Origin: Pseudomonadota bacterium
GTDB taxonomy: Bacteria > Myxococcota_A > Polyangia > Polyangiales > Ga0077539
Direction of reading: 5' to 3'
Assembly: GCA_023428035.1 (NCBI GenBank)
Contig: JAEYZO010000468.1
Span: forward strand, 1-12,744
DNA: 12,744 nucleotides
Under the pieces are notes generated by a model. That model was not told where the DNA came from, did not search any database, and saw only the letters and a list, made by a program, of their open reading frames with translations. Shown piece by piece: positions 1-6,815 of this stretch (within the stretch, counting starts at the first letter, position 1; each line of letters starts with the position of its first letter). Both the position numbers and the translations under genes were made by a program.

Positions 1-362
1 CGCCGCGGGGCGCGGCGGGGGTCGATAACCTCCCCCCCCCCGGGGCGCGCGCCGCGGGTGCGCCACGAGCCCCACGTGCGCCAGCGGGGGGCTCTGCCGA
101 CCTCGAGGGTCTGCCGGGCGACCTCGCGGCCGTCGAGGCGCCACACCAGGGTCACCGCGGTGGGCGCGTCGGTGTTACGCACCTCGACCCAGTAGGTGAG
201 GCTCGTCGCGCGGCCGAGGGAGGCCTGCGCGGCGACGGGCGCCCCCCGCTCGACGCGGTCGGTGAACTGCGCCCGCACCACGCCCACGTCGGCGCGCGCG
301 GCCGAGGCGACCGAGAGGGCCGCGGCGACGAGCAGGAGGAACAGTCGGGCGCGCTGGATCAT
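1..362 (-). CDS. Exported DUF2914-like protein (3' end cut by window edge)
   Basis: Only about the first 120 residues are present; the gene runs off the left edge. The start ATG at 362 has a clear ribosome binding site, AAGGAG, seven bases upstream. Residues 1-24 form a signal peptide: basic RAR, then a hydrophobic Leu/Val/Ala core, then an ARA|D cleavage site after residue 24, so the protein should be exported. The mature part has a beta-rich segment with YWVEV (57-61), then VWRLDGREV (73-81) and RWRTWGSW (93-100). The hydrophobic-W-x-x-DG-x-x-V followed by RWRTW is what I recall of the DUF2914 family, whose function is unknown; the match is from memory and moderately sure. A run of ten C (32-41, G in the gene) lies in the coding frame. 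The frame stays open to the edge, but a length error there would change everything downstream. It is divergent from the NIF3-family gene. Confidence 0.6.
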   Translation of the reverse strand, partial: MIQRARLFLLLVAAALSVASAARADVGVVRAQFTDRVERGAPVAAQASLGRATSLTYWVEVRNTDAPTAVTLVWRLDGREVARQTLEVGRAPRWRTWGSWRTRGARPGGGEVIDPRRAPR

Positions 363-483
363 GGCGTGGCTCCTTGTTGGGGTGTCCACCCCCTGAGCAC
401 GCCTCGCGCCACGCGCGGAACCCCTGTGTCGCTGTTCGCTCTCGCGCTCGCGGGGCGTGGCTCTCCCGACACGCGCGCGGTGG

Positions 484-489
484 TACCGT
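484..489 (+). promoter_or_regulatory. -10-like box just before the NIF3-family start
   Basis: TACCGT lies seven bases before the GTG at 497, with no purine-rich ribosome binding site between. If this is the -10 element, transcription would begin at or next to the start codon, giving a leaderless mRNA. I see no convincing -35 hexamer 16-18 bases upstream, so the call rests on the -10 match and on similar geometry at other genes in the window. Confidence 0.3.
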
Positions 490-496
490 GGCCCGC

Positions 497-1273
497 GTGA
501 CGCGCACCCTCGCCTCGCTGGTCGACGTGATGGAGTCGATCGCCCCGACCCGCTGGGCCCAGCCCTGGGACAACGTCGGTCTGCTCATCGGCGACCCGGC
601 GGCCCCGCTGCGTCGGGTGCTGGTCGCCAACGACGCCTCGCCCGCGGTGATCGACGAGTGCGCCTCGGGGGGCTTCGACGCCCTGGTCGCGTACCACCCG
701 GTGATCTTCTCGGGCCTCAAGCGCGTCACCGCGGGGAGCGCCGCCTGGGCCCTCGTGCGCGCGGGGGTCGGGGTGTACTCCCCGCACACGGCCCTCGACG
801 TGGCCGAGGGCGGCACCAGCGACGTGCTGGCCGACGTCGTGGGCATGACCGAGCGCGCGCCGCTGCGGGTGACCGCTCCGGCCGAGGGGAGGGGCCTCGG
901 GCGCGTGGGCGCGGTGGGCCCGGCGCAGCGGTCGGCGCTGATCGAGGCGATCAAGCGCGGGCTCGGGGTCGAGCCCCTGCTGGTCGCGGGCCCCACCGAG
1001 GGAGAGGTCACCCGCGCCGCGGTGGGCCCGGGCGCCTGCGGAGACCTCGTCGACGACGTGCTACGGGCCGGGGCGGGGCTCTACCTCACGGGCGAGATGC
1101 GCCACCACGACGCGCTCAAGGCCGCGTCGGCGGGGCTCACGGTGGTGGCGGCGCTGCACTCGAACAGCGAGCGGGTGACCCTCGGGCGCCTCGCCGAGCG
1201 GCTGCGCGGGGCGATGCCCGACGTCGACGTCGCCCTGTCGAAGACCGACCGCGACCCCTTCGCCATCGTCTGA
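497..1273 (+). CDS. NIF3-family (YbgI/NIF3L1-like) dinuclear metal protein
   Basis: A 258-residue cytosolic protein of the NIF3/DUF34 family, a toroid-forming metal-binding family with a debated function (GTP cyclohydrolase-like or metal-chaperone roles have been proposed). The opening has WDNVGLLIGDP (24-34). Likely metal ligands are H67 in AYHPVIF, H97 and D101 in PHTALD, and H221 and E225 in HSNSE; LTGEMRHHDAL (197-207) is also typical. Length fits the short bacterial form without the inserted PII-like domain. Position 66 is Tyr where bacterial YbgI has a second His. YHP, YSPHTA and HSNSE all resemble what I recall of eukaryotic NIF3L1. GTG at 497 is chosen because a -10-like box ends seven bases before it; GTG at 488 is possible and would add three residues. 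The hydrolase gene follows after 14 bases, so the two are probably co-transcribed. Confidence 0.88.
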   Translation: MTRTLASLVDVMESIAPTRWAQPWDNVGLLIGDPAAPLRRVLVANDASPAVIDECASGGFDALVAYHPVIFSGLKRVTAGSAAWALVRAGVGVYSPHTALDVAEGGTSDVLADVVGMTERAPLRVTAPAEGRGLGRVGAVGPAQRSALIEAIKRGLGVEPLLVAGPTEGEVTRAAVGPGACGDLVDDVLRAGAGLYLTGEMRHHDALKAASAGLTVVAALHSNSERVTLGRLAERLRGAMPDVDVALSKTDRDPFAIV

Positions 1274-1287
1274 TACACCTCTCGCGC

Positions 1288-1869
1288 ATGGACGCGATCA
1301 CCCTCCTCCCGGGCAGGGCCGCGCTGCTGGTGGTCGACGTGCAGGAGCGGCTGCTGCCCGCGATGCACGCCCCCGACGCGCGGCGCCTCCTCGCGTGCCT
1401 CGACGCCCTGGTCGAGTCGGCGCAGCGCTTCAAGCTCCCGGTCTACGTGACCGAGCAGTACCCCTCGGGGCTGGGGCCTACGGTGCCCGAGGTGAGGGCC
1501 ATGCTCGAACGCCTCGAGCGCGCGCCGGTGGTGGCCGAGAAGACCGTGTTCTCCGCCGCGGCGGTGCCCGAGGTGGCGCGGGGCCTCGCCGACGACGGGG
1601 TCGCGTCGGTGATCGTCACCGGCGTCGAGGCGCACGTGTGCGTGTTCCAGACGGCGCGGGCGCTGGCGGCGCAGGGGCTCGACGTGCACGTGCCCTTCGA
1701 CGCTGTGGCCTCGCGCGACCCCGAGGCGAAGTCCCGCGCGCTCGCGCTGCTCTCTCAGAAGGGCGTGGCGGTGACCACCACCGAGACGGCGGTGTTCGAC
1801 CTCCTGGGCGACGCGAAGAACGTGCACTTCCGCCCGCTGTCGAAGCTGGTGCGCCCGATCGTGGGGTGA
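1288..1869 (+). CDS. Isochorismatase-fold cysteine hydrolase (ISOC1/2-like)
   Basis: A 193-residue cytosolic protein covering the whole cysteine hydrolase (isochorismatase/nicotinamidase) fold. The catalytic triad is visible: D17 in LLVVDVQE, K85 in AEKTVFS and C118 in VEAHVCVFQTA. The TEQYPSGLG stretch (55-63), the SRD motif after the nucleophile region and the C-terminal ETAVFDLLGDAKNVHFRPLSK are hallmarks I associate with the ISOC1/ISOC2/YcaC-like branch rather than true isochorismatases or nicotinamidases. Substrate is therefore unknown, and there are no siderophore or NAD-salvage genes nearby to suggest one. ATG at 1288 is the natural start. It has no Shine-Dalgarno sequence; a TGATACACC box lies eight bases upstream, so it may have its own promoter as well as read-through from the NIF3-family gene. 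Its stop is only four bases from the stop of the opposing kinase gene. Confidence 0.88.
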   Translation: MDAITLLPGRAALLVVDVQERLLPAMHAPDARRLLACLDALVESAQRFKLPVYVTEQYPSGLGPTVPEVRAMLERLERAPVVAEKTVFSAAAVPEVARGLADDGVASVIVTGVEAHVCVFQTARALAAQGLDVHVPFDAVASRDPEAKSRALALLSQKGVAVTTTETAVFDLLGDAKNVHFRPLSKLVRPIVG

Positions 1870-1873
1870 GCCC

Positions 1874-3628
1874 TTACGCCGCGTCGGCCTCGAGCTGGCG
1901 GAAGAGGTCGTCGAGCTCCCGGCGACCGCGGAGCTGGAGGGTGAGCTCGCTCGCGTCGCGCACCAGGGCGGCCTCCATCTCGGCGAGCTCCGACGCGGCG
2001 CGCTCCAGGCGCTGCTGGATGCCTCGGGCTTCGTCCTCGCTCGACTGCGAGAGCCGCTCGAGCTGCGCGCGCAGGGCGCCGAGCTGGAATTCGAGGTCCC
2101 TCACCTCGTCGTCGGCGAGGCGGCACTGCTCGCGCACCCGTCGGAGTTCCTCGACGGCGGGCATCGCGGCCTCCATCGCGACGAGGGCGGCGCGGTAGCG
2201 CCCGGCGAGCTCCGGCGAGGGGGTGACCTCAACGCCGGTCGCGACGAGCTCCCGGTGCAGGGCCTTGAAGGGCTCGGCCCTGCGCGCGGCCTGCAGCTCC
2301 ATCACCTCTACCGCGCCGCTGCTCTCGACGAGCCTCTGGCGCGCTGACGAGAGGTCCTGGGCGAGGGCGTCCATCGCGTGGCCGAAGCGGGCCTGGGCCT
2401 CGCGGGCGCGCTGCGAGAGGGTCTCGACGCGGGTCTGGTCGGCGCGCCAGCGGGCGTGCACCTCGCTCATGGCGGTGACCGTCGCGCGGAGCCGCCCGAG
2501 CGAAGACGTCACCTCGCCGTGGGCGCCCCCGGGCCACGCGCGCATCACCATCGCGCTCAACAGCTCCGTGCGCCGCCCCCAGCGCTCGAGCGACAGCGAC
2601 GAGAACATCCCGCCCACGGTGGTCGAGCGGTTGGGGTCGCGGGTGGTCGTGAGGGAGCGCGCCGGCGGCGGCGGCGCGATGAAGGGGCCGCGCCGTGGGA
2701 AGCGCGACGCGAGGGCCGCGAGGCCGCGCTCGACCGCGTGGGCGTCGACGGGGCGGCGCGCCGGGTCCTTCTCGAGGCACTGGAGGATCAGCGCGTCGAG
2801 CTCGGGCGGGAGCGCGGGGTTGATGCTCCGCGGCGACGGGGGCTTCTCGCGCAGGTGCTGGATCAGGTAGCTGGTGACGTCCTGCGCGGTGAAGGGCAGC
2901 CGGCCCGTGGCGCAGCGGAAGAGGATGCACCCCACGGCGTAGAGGTCCGCGGGGGTCGACGACTCGGTGCTGGTGATGCGCTCCGGGGCCATGTACTGCG
3001 GCGTGCCGAAGATCTCGCCGGTGCCCGTGAGGCGCGTGTCCATGAGGCAGCGGGCGATGCCGAAGTCGAGGATCTTCAGGAGCTCGCCGCCGCCCTCCTG
3101 CGGACACACGAAGAGGTTCTCGGGCTTCAGGTCGCGGTGCAGCACCTGGAAGTCGTGCGCGCGCGCGAGCCCCGCGGCGAGCTGGAGCATCAGGTCGACA
3201 GAGCGCTCGACCGAGAGCGGCCCGTTGGCGCCCTTCAAGATCGCCTCGAGGGTCGAGCCCTCAAGGAACTCCATCACCAGGAAGGGCGTGCCGTCGTCGG
3301 TGTCGCCTTCTTCGAGGATCTCGATGATGTTCCGGTGCGCGAGACGTCGGGTGTTGGTCGCCTCTCGCCTGAAGCGCTCCTTGAGCTTCGGGTCCGGCGA
3401 GAGCTCCCGTCGGAACATCTTCACCGCCACCTCGCGGTCCTGCGACGTGCCCCGCGCGCGGTAGACCGTGGCCATCCCGCCCGCGCCGATGACCCCCTCG
3501 ACGCGGTACTTCCCCGCGATCACGGCGCCGATCCACGGGTCCGGCGCCACCACGAGCTGCGCCCGGTCCACGAAGCAGCTCGTGGCCGACGCCGGGTACC
3601 GGAGGTTGCACATCGGGCAGATCTTCAT
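1874..3628 (-). CDS. Ser/Thr protein kinase with N-terminal zinc-ribbon motif and C-terminal coiled coil
   Basis: A 584-residue Hanks-type kinase. Residues 4-21 hold C4-x2-C7-x10-C18-x2-D21, a zinc-ribbon-like motif often placed before myxobacterial kinases, here with Asp at the last position. The kinase domain (about 41-308) looks fully active: IGAGGMATVY loop (47-56), VAVK lysine K70, E89, HRDLKPEN (164-171, catalytic D166), DFG (188-190) and GTPQYMAPE (208-216). A Pro/Arg/Thr-rich linker (about 309-340) leads into a mostly helical, charged region (about 370-584) with heptad-like Leu/Ala patterns, probably a coiled coil for partner binding. No membrane segment is visible, unlike receptor-type PknB kinases, so it should be cytosolic. 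ATG at 3628 is chosen because the zinc motif starts there and GGTGGTGAG lies upstream; the open frame before it has no kinase-like content. Substrates are unknown. Confidence 0.92.
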   Translation of the reverse strand: MKICPMCNLRYPASATSCFVDRAQLVVAPDPWIGAVIAGKYRVEGVIGAGGMATVYRARGTSQDREVAVKMFRRELSPDPKLKERFRREATNTRRLAHRNIIEILEEGDTDDGTPFLVMEFLEGSTLEAILKGANGPLSVERSVDLMLQLAAGLARAHDFQVLHRDLKPENLFVCPQEGGGELLKILDFGIARCLMDTRLTGTGEIFGTPQYMAPERITSTESSTPADLYAVGCILFRCATGRLPFTAQDVTSYLIQHLREKPPSPRSINPALPPELDALILQCLEKDPARRPVDAHAVERGLAALASRFPRRGPFIAPPPPARSLTTTRDPNRSTTVGGMFSSLSLERWGRRTELLSAMVMRAWPGGAHGEVTSSLGRLRATVTAMSEVHARWRADQTRVETLSQRAREAQARFGHAMDALAQDLSSARQRLVESSGAVEVMELQAARRAEPFKALHRELVATGVEVTPSPELAGRYRAALVAMEAAMPAVEELRRVREQCRLADDEVRDLEFQLGALRAQLERLSQSSEDEARGIQQRLERAASELAEMEAALVRDASELTLQLRGRRELDDLFRQLEADAA

Positions 3629-3650
3629 GCCGTGCTCACCACCGCCGGGC

Positions 3651-3660
3651 ACTGTACCAT
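3651..3660. promoter_or_regulatory. Overlapping divergent -10-like boxes (kinase / pseudouridine synthase)
   Basis: The ten bases ACTGTACCAT contain TACCAT reading rightward (3655-3660) and TACAGT reading leftward (3656-3651), sharing two base pairs. They sit in the 81-base gap between the divergent kinase and pseudouridine synthase genes, 22 and 49 bases from the respective start codons. If both are used, the two promoters would exclude each other. No good -35 elements are evident. Confidence 0.3.
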
Positions 3661-3709
3661 CGCCGCCCCCGCGACAAGCACACCCGCGCGAGGGCGAACT
3701 CCCGCACCG

Positions 3710-4663
3710 ATGCCCCCCTGGCGACACACCGTACTCCCCGACGAGGCCGGCACGGCCCTCGGTACGCTCCTCCGCAAGCACCACCCCGTCGCGTGGTCCG
3801 TCGCCAAGGGCTGGTGCGCCTCGGGGAAGGTCTCCGTCGACGGCTCTCCCTGCCTCGACCCGGGCCAGCGCCTGCGCCGCGGCGCCGACGTCACCCTCCG
3901 CCTCGACGCGCCGCGATCCCCCGCGCGCCCCGACGAGGTCTCCTTCGGCCCCGAGCGGCTCCTGCACGTCGACCCTCACCTCGTCGTGGTCGACAAGCCC
4001 CCGCACGTCAACGCCGTGCCCTACGAGCCCGGCGAGAAGGGCGCGCTCGTCGACCGCGTGGCGACGGCGCTCGCCCGCGCGAAGCTCGCCCCTCCCCGCG
4101 CGCCGCTCTTCGTGGTGCACCGCCTCGACCGAGAGACCACCGGCGCGATGGTCTTCGGCCGCACGTGGGTCGCCAAGCGCCACCTCGCGGCGCTCTTTCG
4201 ACGTCACGACATCGAGCGCGAGTACCTCTGCCTCGCGCACGGGGTCATCACCGCGCCGCGCACCGTCGAGAGCGTGATCGTCGACGACCGCGGAGACGGC
4301 CTCCGCGGCGCGCCGCGGGGTCGCGCGCCGAAGGGAGAGGGCCAGCGCGCGGTGACGCACCTGCGCCCCGTGGCGTCGCTCCAGCGCGAGGCGCCGGTGA
4401 CGCTGGTGGCCTGCACGCTGGAGACGGGCCGGCAGCACCAGATCCGCATCCACCTGTCGGAGATGGGTCACCCGGTGCTGGGAGACCGGGTGTACTCGCG
4501 CGGCTACGTCGGCCCGACGGTCGACGCGCCGCGGGTGATGCTCCACGCGCGCACGCTGGGCTTCACGCACCCGCAGCGGCCCGAAGAAGACGCGGTGCGC
4601 TTCGAGGCTCCGTTGCCCGAAGACTTCACGGAGCTCGCGCGGAGGTTGGGCTGGGAGGGTTGA
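3710..4663 (+). CDS. RluA-family pseudouridine synthase
   Basis: A 317-residue RNA-modifying enzyme that should isomerise specific uridines in rRNA or tRNA to pseudouridine. Residues about 10-66 look like an S4 RNA-binding domain (ASGKVSVDG, then RLRRGADVTL). The catalytic domain follows, beginning LLHVDPHLVVVDKPP (84-98). It carries HRLDRETTG (137-145) with catalytic D140, and the later ETGRQHQIRIHLSEMGHPVLGD motif of RluA/RluC/RluD enzymes; RQHQIR replaces the commoner RTHQIR. The target site cannot be told from sequence. ATG at 3710 precedes the S4 domain closely; there is no clear Shine-Dalgarno sequence, only GAGGG about 15 bases upstream. A 10-bp perfect hairpin begins at the last base of the stop region. 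The gene is divergent from the kinase and convergent with the VWA lipoprotein. Confidence 0.92.
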   Translation: MPPWRHTVLPDEAGTALGTLLRKHHPVAWSVAKGWCASGKVSVDGSPCLDPGQRLRRGADVTLRLDAPRSPARPDEVSFGPERLLHVDPHLVVVDKPPHVNAVPYEPGEKGALVDRVATALARAKLAPPRAPLFVVHRLDRETTGAMVFGRTWVAKRHLAALFRRHDIEREYLCLAHGVITAPRTVESVIVDDRGDGLRGAPRGRAPKGEGQRAVTHLRPVASLQREAPVTLVACTLETGRQHQIRIHLSEMGHPVLGDRVYSRGYVGPTVDAPRVMLHARTLGFTHPQRPEEDAVRFEAPLPEDFTELARRLGWEG

Positions 4664-4689
4664 ACCCGCGGCGCGGTCACGCCGCGGGT
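4664..4689. terminator. Hairpin between convergent genes, probable bidirectional terminator
   Basis: ACCCGCGGCG (4664-4673) and CGCCGCGGGT (4680-4689) form a perfect 10-bp, GC-rich stem with a six-base loop. It starts right after the pseudouridine synthase stop and ends 16 bases before the stop of the opposing lipoprotein gene. There is no T-tract on either strand, so it is not a textbook intrinsic terminator, but its position favours a shared stop or mRNA 3'-end stabiliser. Confidence 0.6.
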
Positions 4690-4705
4690 CGGAGGGAGGG
4701 AACGA

Positions 4706-6529
4706 TCAGCCGCCGTCGGGGCGAGCGCCGGCGTCTCCGCCCGACACGCCCGTCTGCACGCACTCGATGACCGACTCGGCGCCGTTGGGGATCGAGTCGC
4801 CGGTGGTGAACGAGATGCGCTGCGTGCACTGAGGCGCCGCGGGGTCGACGGAGGTGTCGTAGTAGAACCCGTGGGCGTCAGCGGGCGCGCCCATGCCGGG
4901 GCGCACCGCGACCTGGTCGACGACGCAGACCTGACGGCCGTTCTCGGGGTCGGAGCGGCGGCGGCCGTGCGTCGCGGTGCACCACTCGGCGGGGTTGATC
5001 GTCGAGGGGAGGTACTCCTTCACGGTGCAGCGCACCGAGATCGCCTCGGGGGTGCCGCAGAGCGAGCCCGTCGCGCAGCCGGGGACGGGCGTGCCCGTGC
5101 AGCAGGGCGGCGAGGGGCTCGACTCGAGAGCGCGCGGCAGGCAGCGGCCCGAGAGGCGCTGCTGGATGCGCTCGACGATCTGCCGCAGCGCGGGCGAGTA
5201 GTCGTTCGCGCAGATGGAGCTGATCGCGCCGTTGTTGTAGGTGGTCGCGAAGCGGCGGGCGACCTCGGCGAGGCGGCGCGAGGGCCACGCGAAGTACTGC
5301 TGCGTGGTGTCGCAGGCGGGCATCGCGGGGTTGTACGAGGTGCCCTCGCGGCGGCAGGCGGGCACGACGCGCGTGGAGCACGACGGGTCCATGTTGGCCT
5401 GGCGCATCGAGACGGGGCCCTCGTTGCTCATGGTGGTGAGCCCGTCGGAGCCGTTGGGGTTGGTGCCCAGGAGGGCGTCCCAGTCGACGTCGTTGGGGCC
5501 GCCGCCGGCGCGCAGGGGGATCTGCAGCGGCACGCCGGTGATCGTCGCGAAGATCACCTGGTCGGGGCGGTTGAGCTTGAGCGAGGTGAAGCCGCGGTTG
5601 GGGCGCGCGGGGTCGATGTATCGGTCGAGGTTCCAGGTCGGGTCCTGGGGCGAGCCCGGCTGGTACATATAGAAGCGGAGGTTGAGGTCCGCCGCGGCCC
5701 AGGCCGCGCTGGTGGAGTCGAAGACCGAGATCGCGTCGGTGCAGTCGACCCCGCCCTCGGCGTAGCGGCAGTCGCGCACCGAGCCGTCTTCCTCGTCGGA
5801 GACGATCACGATCGCGAGCACGGCGTTGTCGCGCACGAAGCCCGCGTTGGGGTCCATGTTCCCGGGCTGCGCGCGCGGGTTGTGCACCACCAGCGAGCGG
5901 TACACCGACTCGAGCTGCTGCTCGAGGCCGCAGCCGCCCACCGAGAGGAGGGCGTTGCACACGAAGTCCTCACGGAACACCGCCGGGTCCGTAGACATCG
6001 CGTCGAACTCGAGGAAGTTCGGGTACTGGTTCGGGTCCATCGTGCAGCGCGCCGGGCGGGCGCCGGGCTGCGCGGTGGTCCACGGCTGGTGGCCGCGCAT
6101 CGACTGGCCGTTGCGGATCGGGTTCAGCAACCCGTCGTCGCCCACGTCGCTGTTCACGCACGAGGGCACCACGCTGCCGGGGGTGCCCAGGTCCGACGAC
6201 ACCACGCCCACGTGGAGGCTCTTCACCGGGGGGTAGTCCGGCGTGCCGTCCATGTTCGCGTCGGGCGGCGAGACGAGCTGCGAGATCAGCACGTCGAACT
6301 GCCGAGCCAGCGTGGTCTGGTTGTCACGCATCGAGTTCGAGTTGTCGATCTCGAACAGGATGTCGACGGAGTCGACGGCGTTGTTCACCACGTTCAGGCG
6401 AACGCCCGACTGGAGCTTGGTGTCAGGCGCGGCCACCGGGCGATCGAGGCACCCGTAGCCCACGGCCCCCAGCGCGCCGAGCGCGGCGAGGGAAGCGACG
6501 ACACCGCGGAAACGCGTCCGCTCAGACAT
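4706..6529 (-). CDS. Cysteine-rich VWA-domain lipoprotein
   Basis: A 607-residue exported protein. Residues 1-26 are a signal sequence (RTRFRG, then a hydrophobic Ala/Leu/Val stretch) ending at C27. The box before it, G-Y-G-C, is off the usual lipobox, so lipidation is likely but not certain. A VWA-like domain follows: DNSNSM gives the metal-binding D-x-S-x-S (D62, S64, S66), and IVSDEEDGS (242-250) fits the later acidic metal motif. DANMDGTPD (90-98) resembles an EF-hand-type calcium loop. Besides C27 there are 20 cysteines, many in the last 170 residues, consistent with disulfides outside the cytoplasm. The C-terminus is Gly/Asp-rich. ATG at 6529 is preferred over GTG at 6565 because the signal peptide starts there and AAGGAG/AAAGG lie just upstream. 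Myxobacteria use VWA lipoproteins such as CglB in gliding, but nothing here proves such a role. Confidence 0.8.
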   Translation of the reverse strand: MSERTRFRGVVASLAALGALGAVGYGCLDRPVAAPDTKLQSGVRLNVVNNAVDSVDILFEIDNSNSMRDNQTTLARQFDVLISQLVSPPDANMDGTPDYPPVKSLHVGVVSSDLGTPGSVVPSCVNSDVGDDGLLNPIRNGQSMRGHQPWTTAQPGARPARCTMDPNQYPNFLEFDAMSTDPAVFREDFVCNALLSVGGCGLEQQLESVYRSLVVHNPRAQPGNMDPNAGFVRDNAVLAIVIVSDEEDGSVRDCRYAEGGVDCTDAISVFDSTSAAWAAADLNLRFYMYQPGSPQDPTWNLDRYIDPARPNRGFTSLKLNRPDQVIFATITGVPLQIPLRAGGGPNDVDWDALLGTNPNGSDGLTTMSNEGPVSMRQANMDPSCSTRVVPACRREGTSYNPAMPACDTTQQYFAWPSRRLAEVARRFATTYNNGAISSICANDYSPALRQIVERIQQRLSGRCLPRALESSPSPPCCTGTPVPGCATGSLCGTPEAISVRCTVKEYLPSTINPAEWCTATHGRRRSDPENGRQVCVVDQVAVRPGMGAPADAHGFYYDTSVDPAAPQCTQRISFTTGDSIPNGAESVIECVQTGVSGGDAGARPDGG

Positions 6530-6576
6530 AGCGACCTTTGCTCCTTCAAGACGGTGGGTAGGCACCAGCGCGGGGG

Positions 6577-6605
6577 ACGATACAGACTGCCGCCCTGCGC
6601 AGCAA
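6577..6605 (-). promoter_or_regulatory. Sigma-70-like promoter for the VWA lipoprotein gene
   Basis: Read leftward, TTGCTG (6605-6600) and TATCGT (6582-6577) are separated by exactly 17 bases, with TG one base before the -10 box. Initiation would fall near 6570, giving a leader of about 40 bases that contains the AAGGAG site. This is the best-formed -35/-10 pair I see in the window. Confidence 0.45.
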
Positions 6606-6651
6606 TCCCGTACTCACGCGCTGAGAACTTGTCGGTCCCTCACGCTTTCTG

Positions 6652-6764
6652 CACCGCGGGTGCCACGCGATCTCGCCGCGCTTGGCGCGCTCACCGCGGG
6701 CCCCGGACCATCAACCGCGGTCACGGGGGTGACAACCGGGTTGCCGCTCTCGCGACCCGCGGTG
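6652..6764. repeat. Cluster of four CCGCGG palindromes, candidate operator array
   Basis: CCGCGG occurs at 6654, 6694, 6715 and 6757, at intervals of 40, 21 and 42 bases, close to 4, 2 and 4 turns of B-DNA. The outer pair extends to a perfect 10-base inverted repeat (CACCGCGGGT at 6652-6661, ACCCGCGGTG at 6755-6764), and CACCGCGGG recurs directly at 6692-6700. The regular spacing suggests binding sites on one DNA face, but CCGCGG is a common word in GC-rich DNA. Confidence 0.3.
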
Positions 6765-6800
6765 CTCCACGGAAGGTCGCGGCCGAGCGCGGGGGCGGGG

Positions 6801-6806
6801 TAGAGT
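6801..6806 (+). promoter_or_regulatory. -10-like box upstream of the leader ORF and response regulator
   Basis: TAGAGT lies nine bases before the ATG at 6816. Initiation would fall at or very near that ATG, making the leader ORF leaderless. No strong -35 element is seen. The same nine-base geometry occurs before the ferredoxin-like gene. Confidence 0.35.
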
Positions 6807-6815
6807 GCGCGCGCC

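Larger units (their letters stand above)
6530..6815. other. Divergent intergenic control region
   Basis: This 286-base stretch before the leader ORF (327 bases up to the response regulator start) separates the divergent lipoprotein and response regulator genes. It holds the leftward promoter at 6577-6605, four CCGCGG sites between 6654 and 6762, and a rightward TAGAGT box at 6801-6806. I find no open frame with coding character, no tRNA-like fold and no long repeat in the rest. Confidence 0.5.

Noticed and set aside
2378..3709. An N-terminal extension of the pseudouridine synthase frame upstream of 3710
   Set aside because: It is antisense to the kinase, and the S4 domain begins just after ATG 3710, so the protein is complete without it.
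3629..4570. An N-terminal extension of the kinase frame upstream of 3628
   Set aside because: It is antisense to the pseudouridine synthase, has no recognisable content, and the zinc-ribbon motif begins right after ATG 3628.
6730..6745. A sigma-54 promoter upstream of the response regulator (TGAC..., TTGC at correct spacing)
   Set aside because: The -24 GG is missing (GA instead), so the match is too weak to call.
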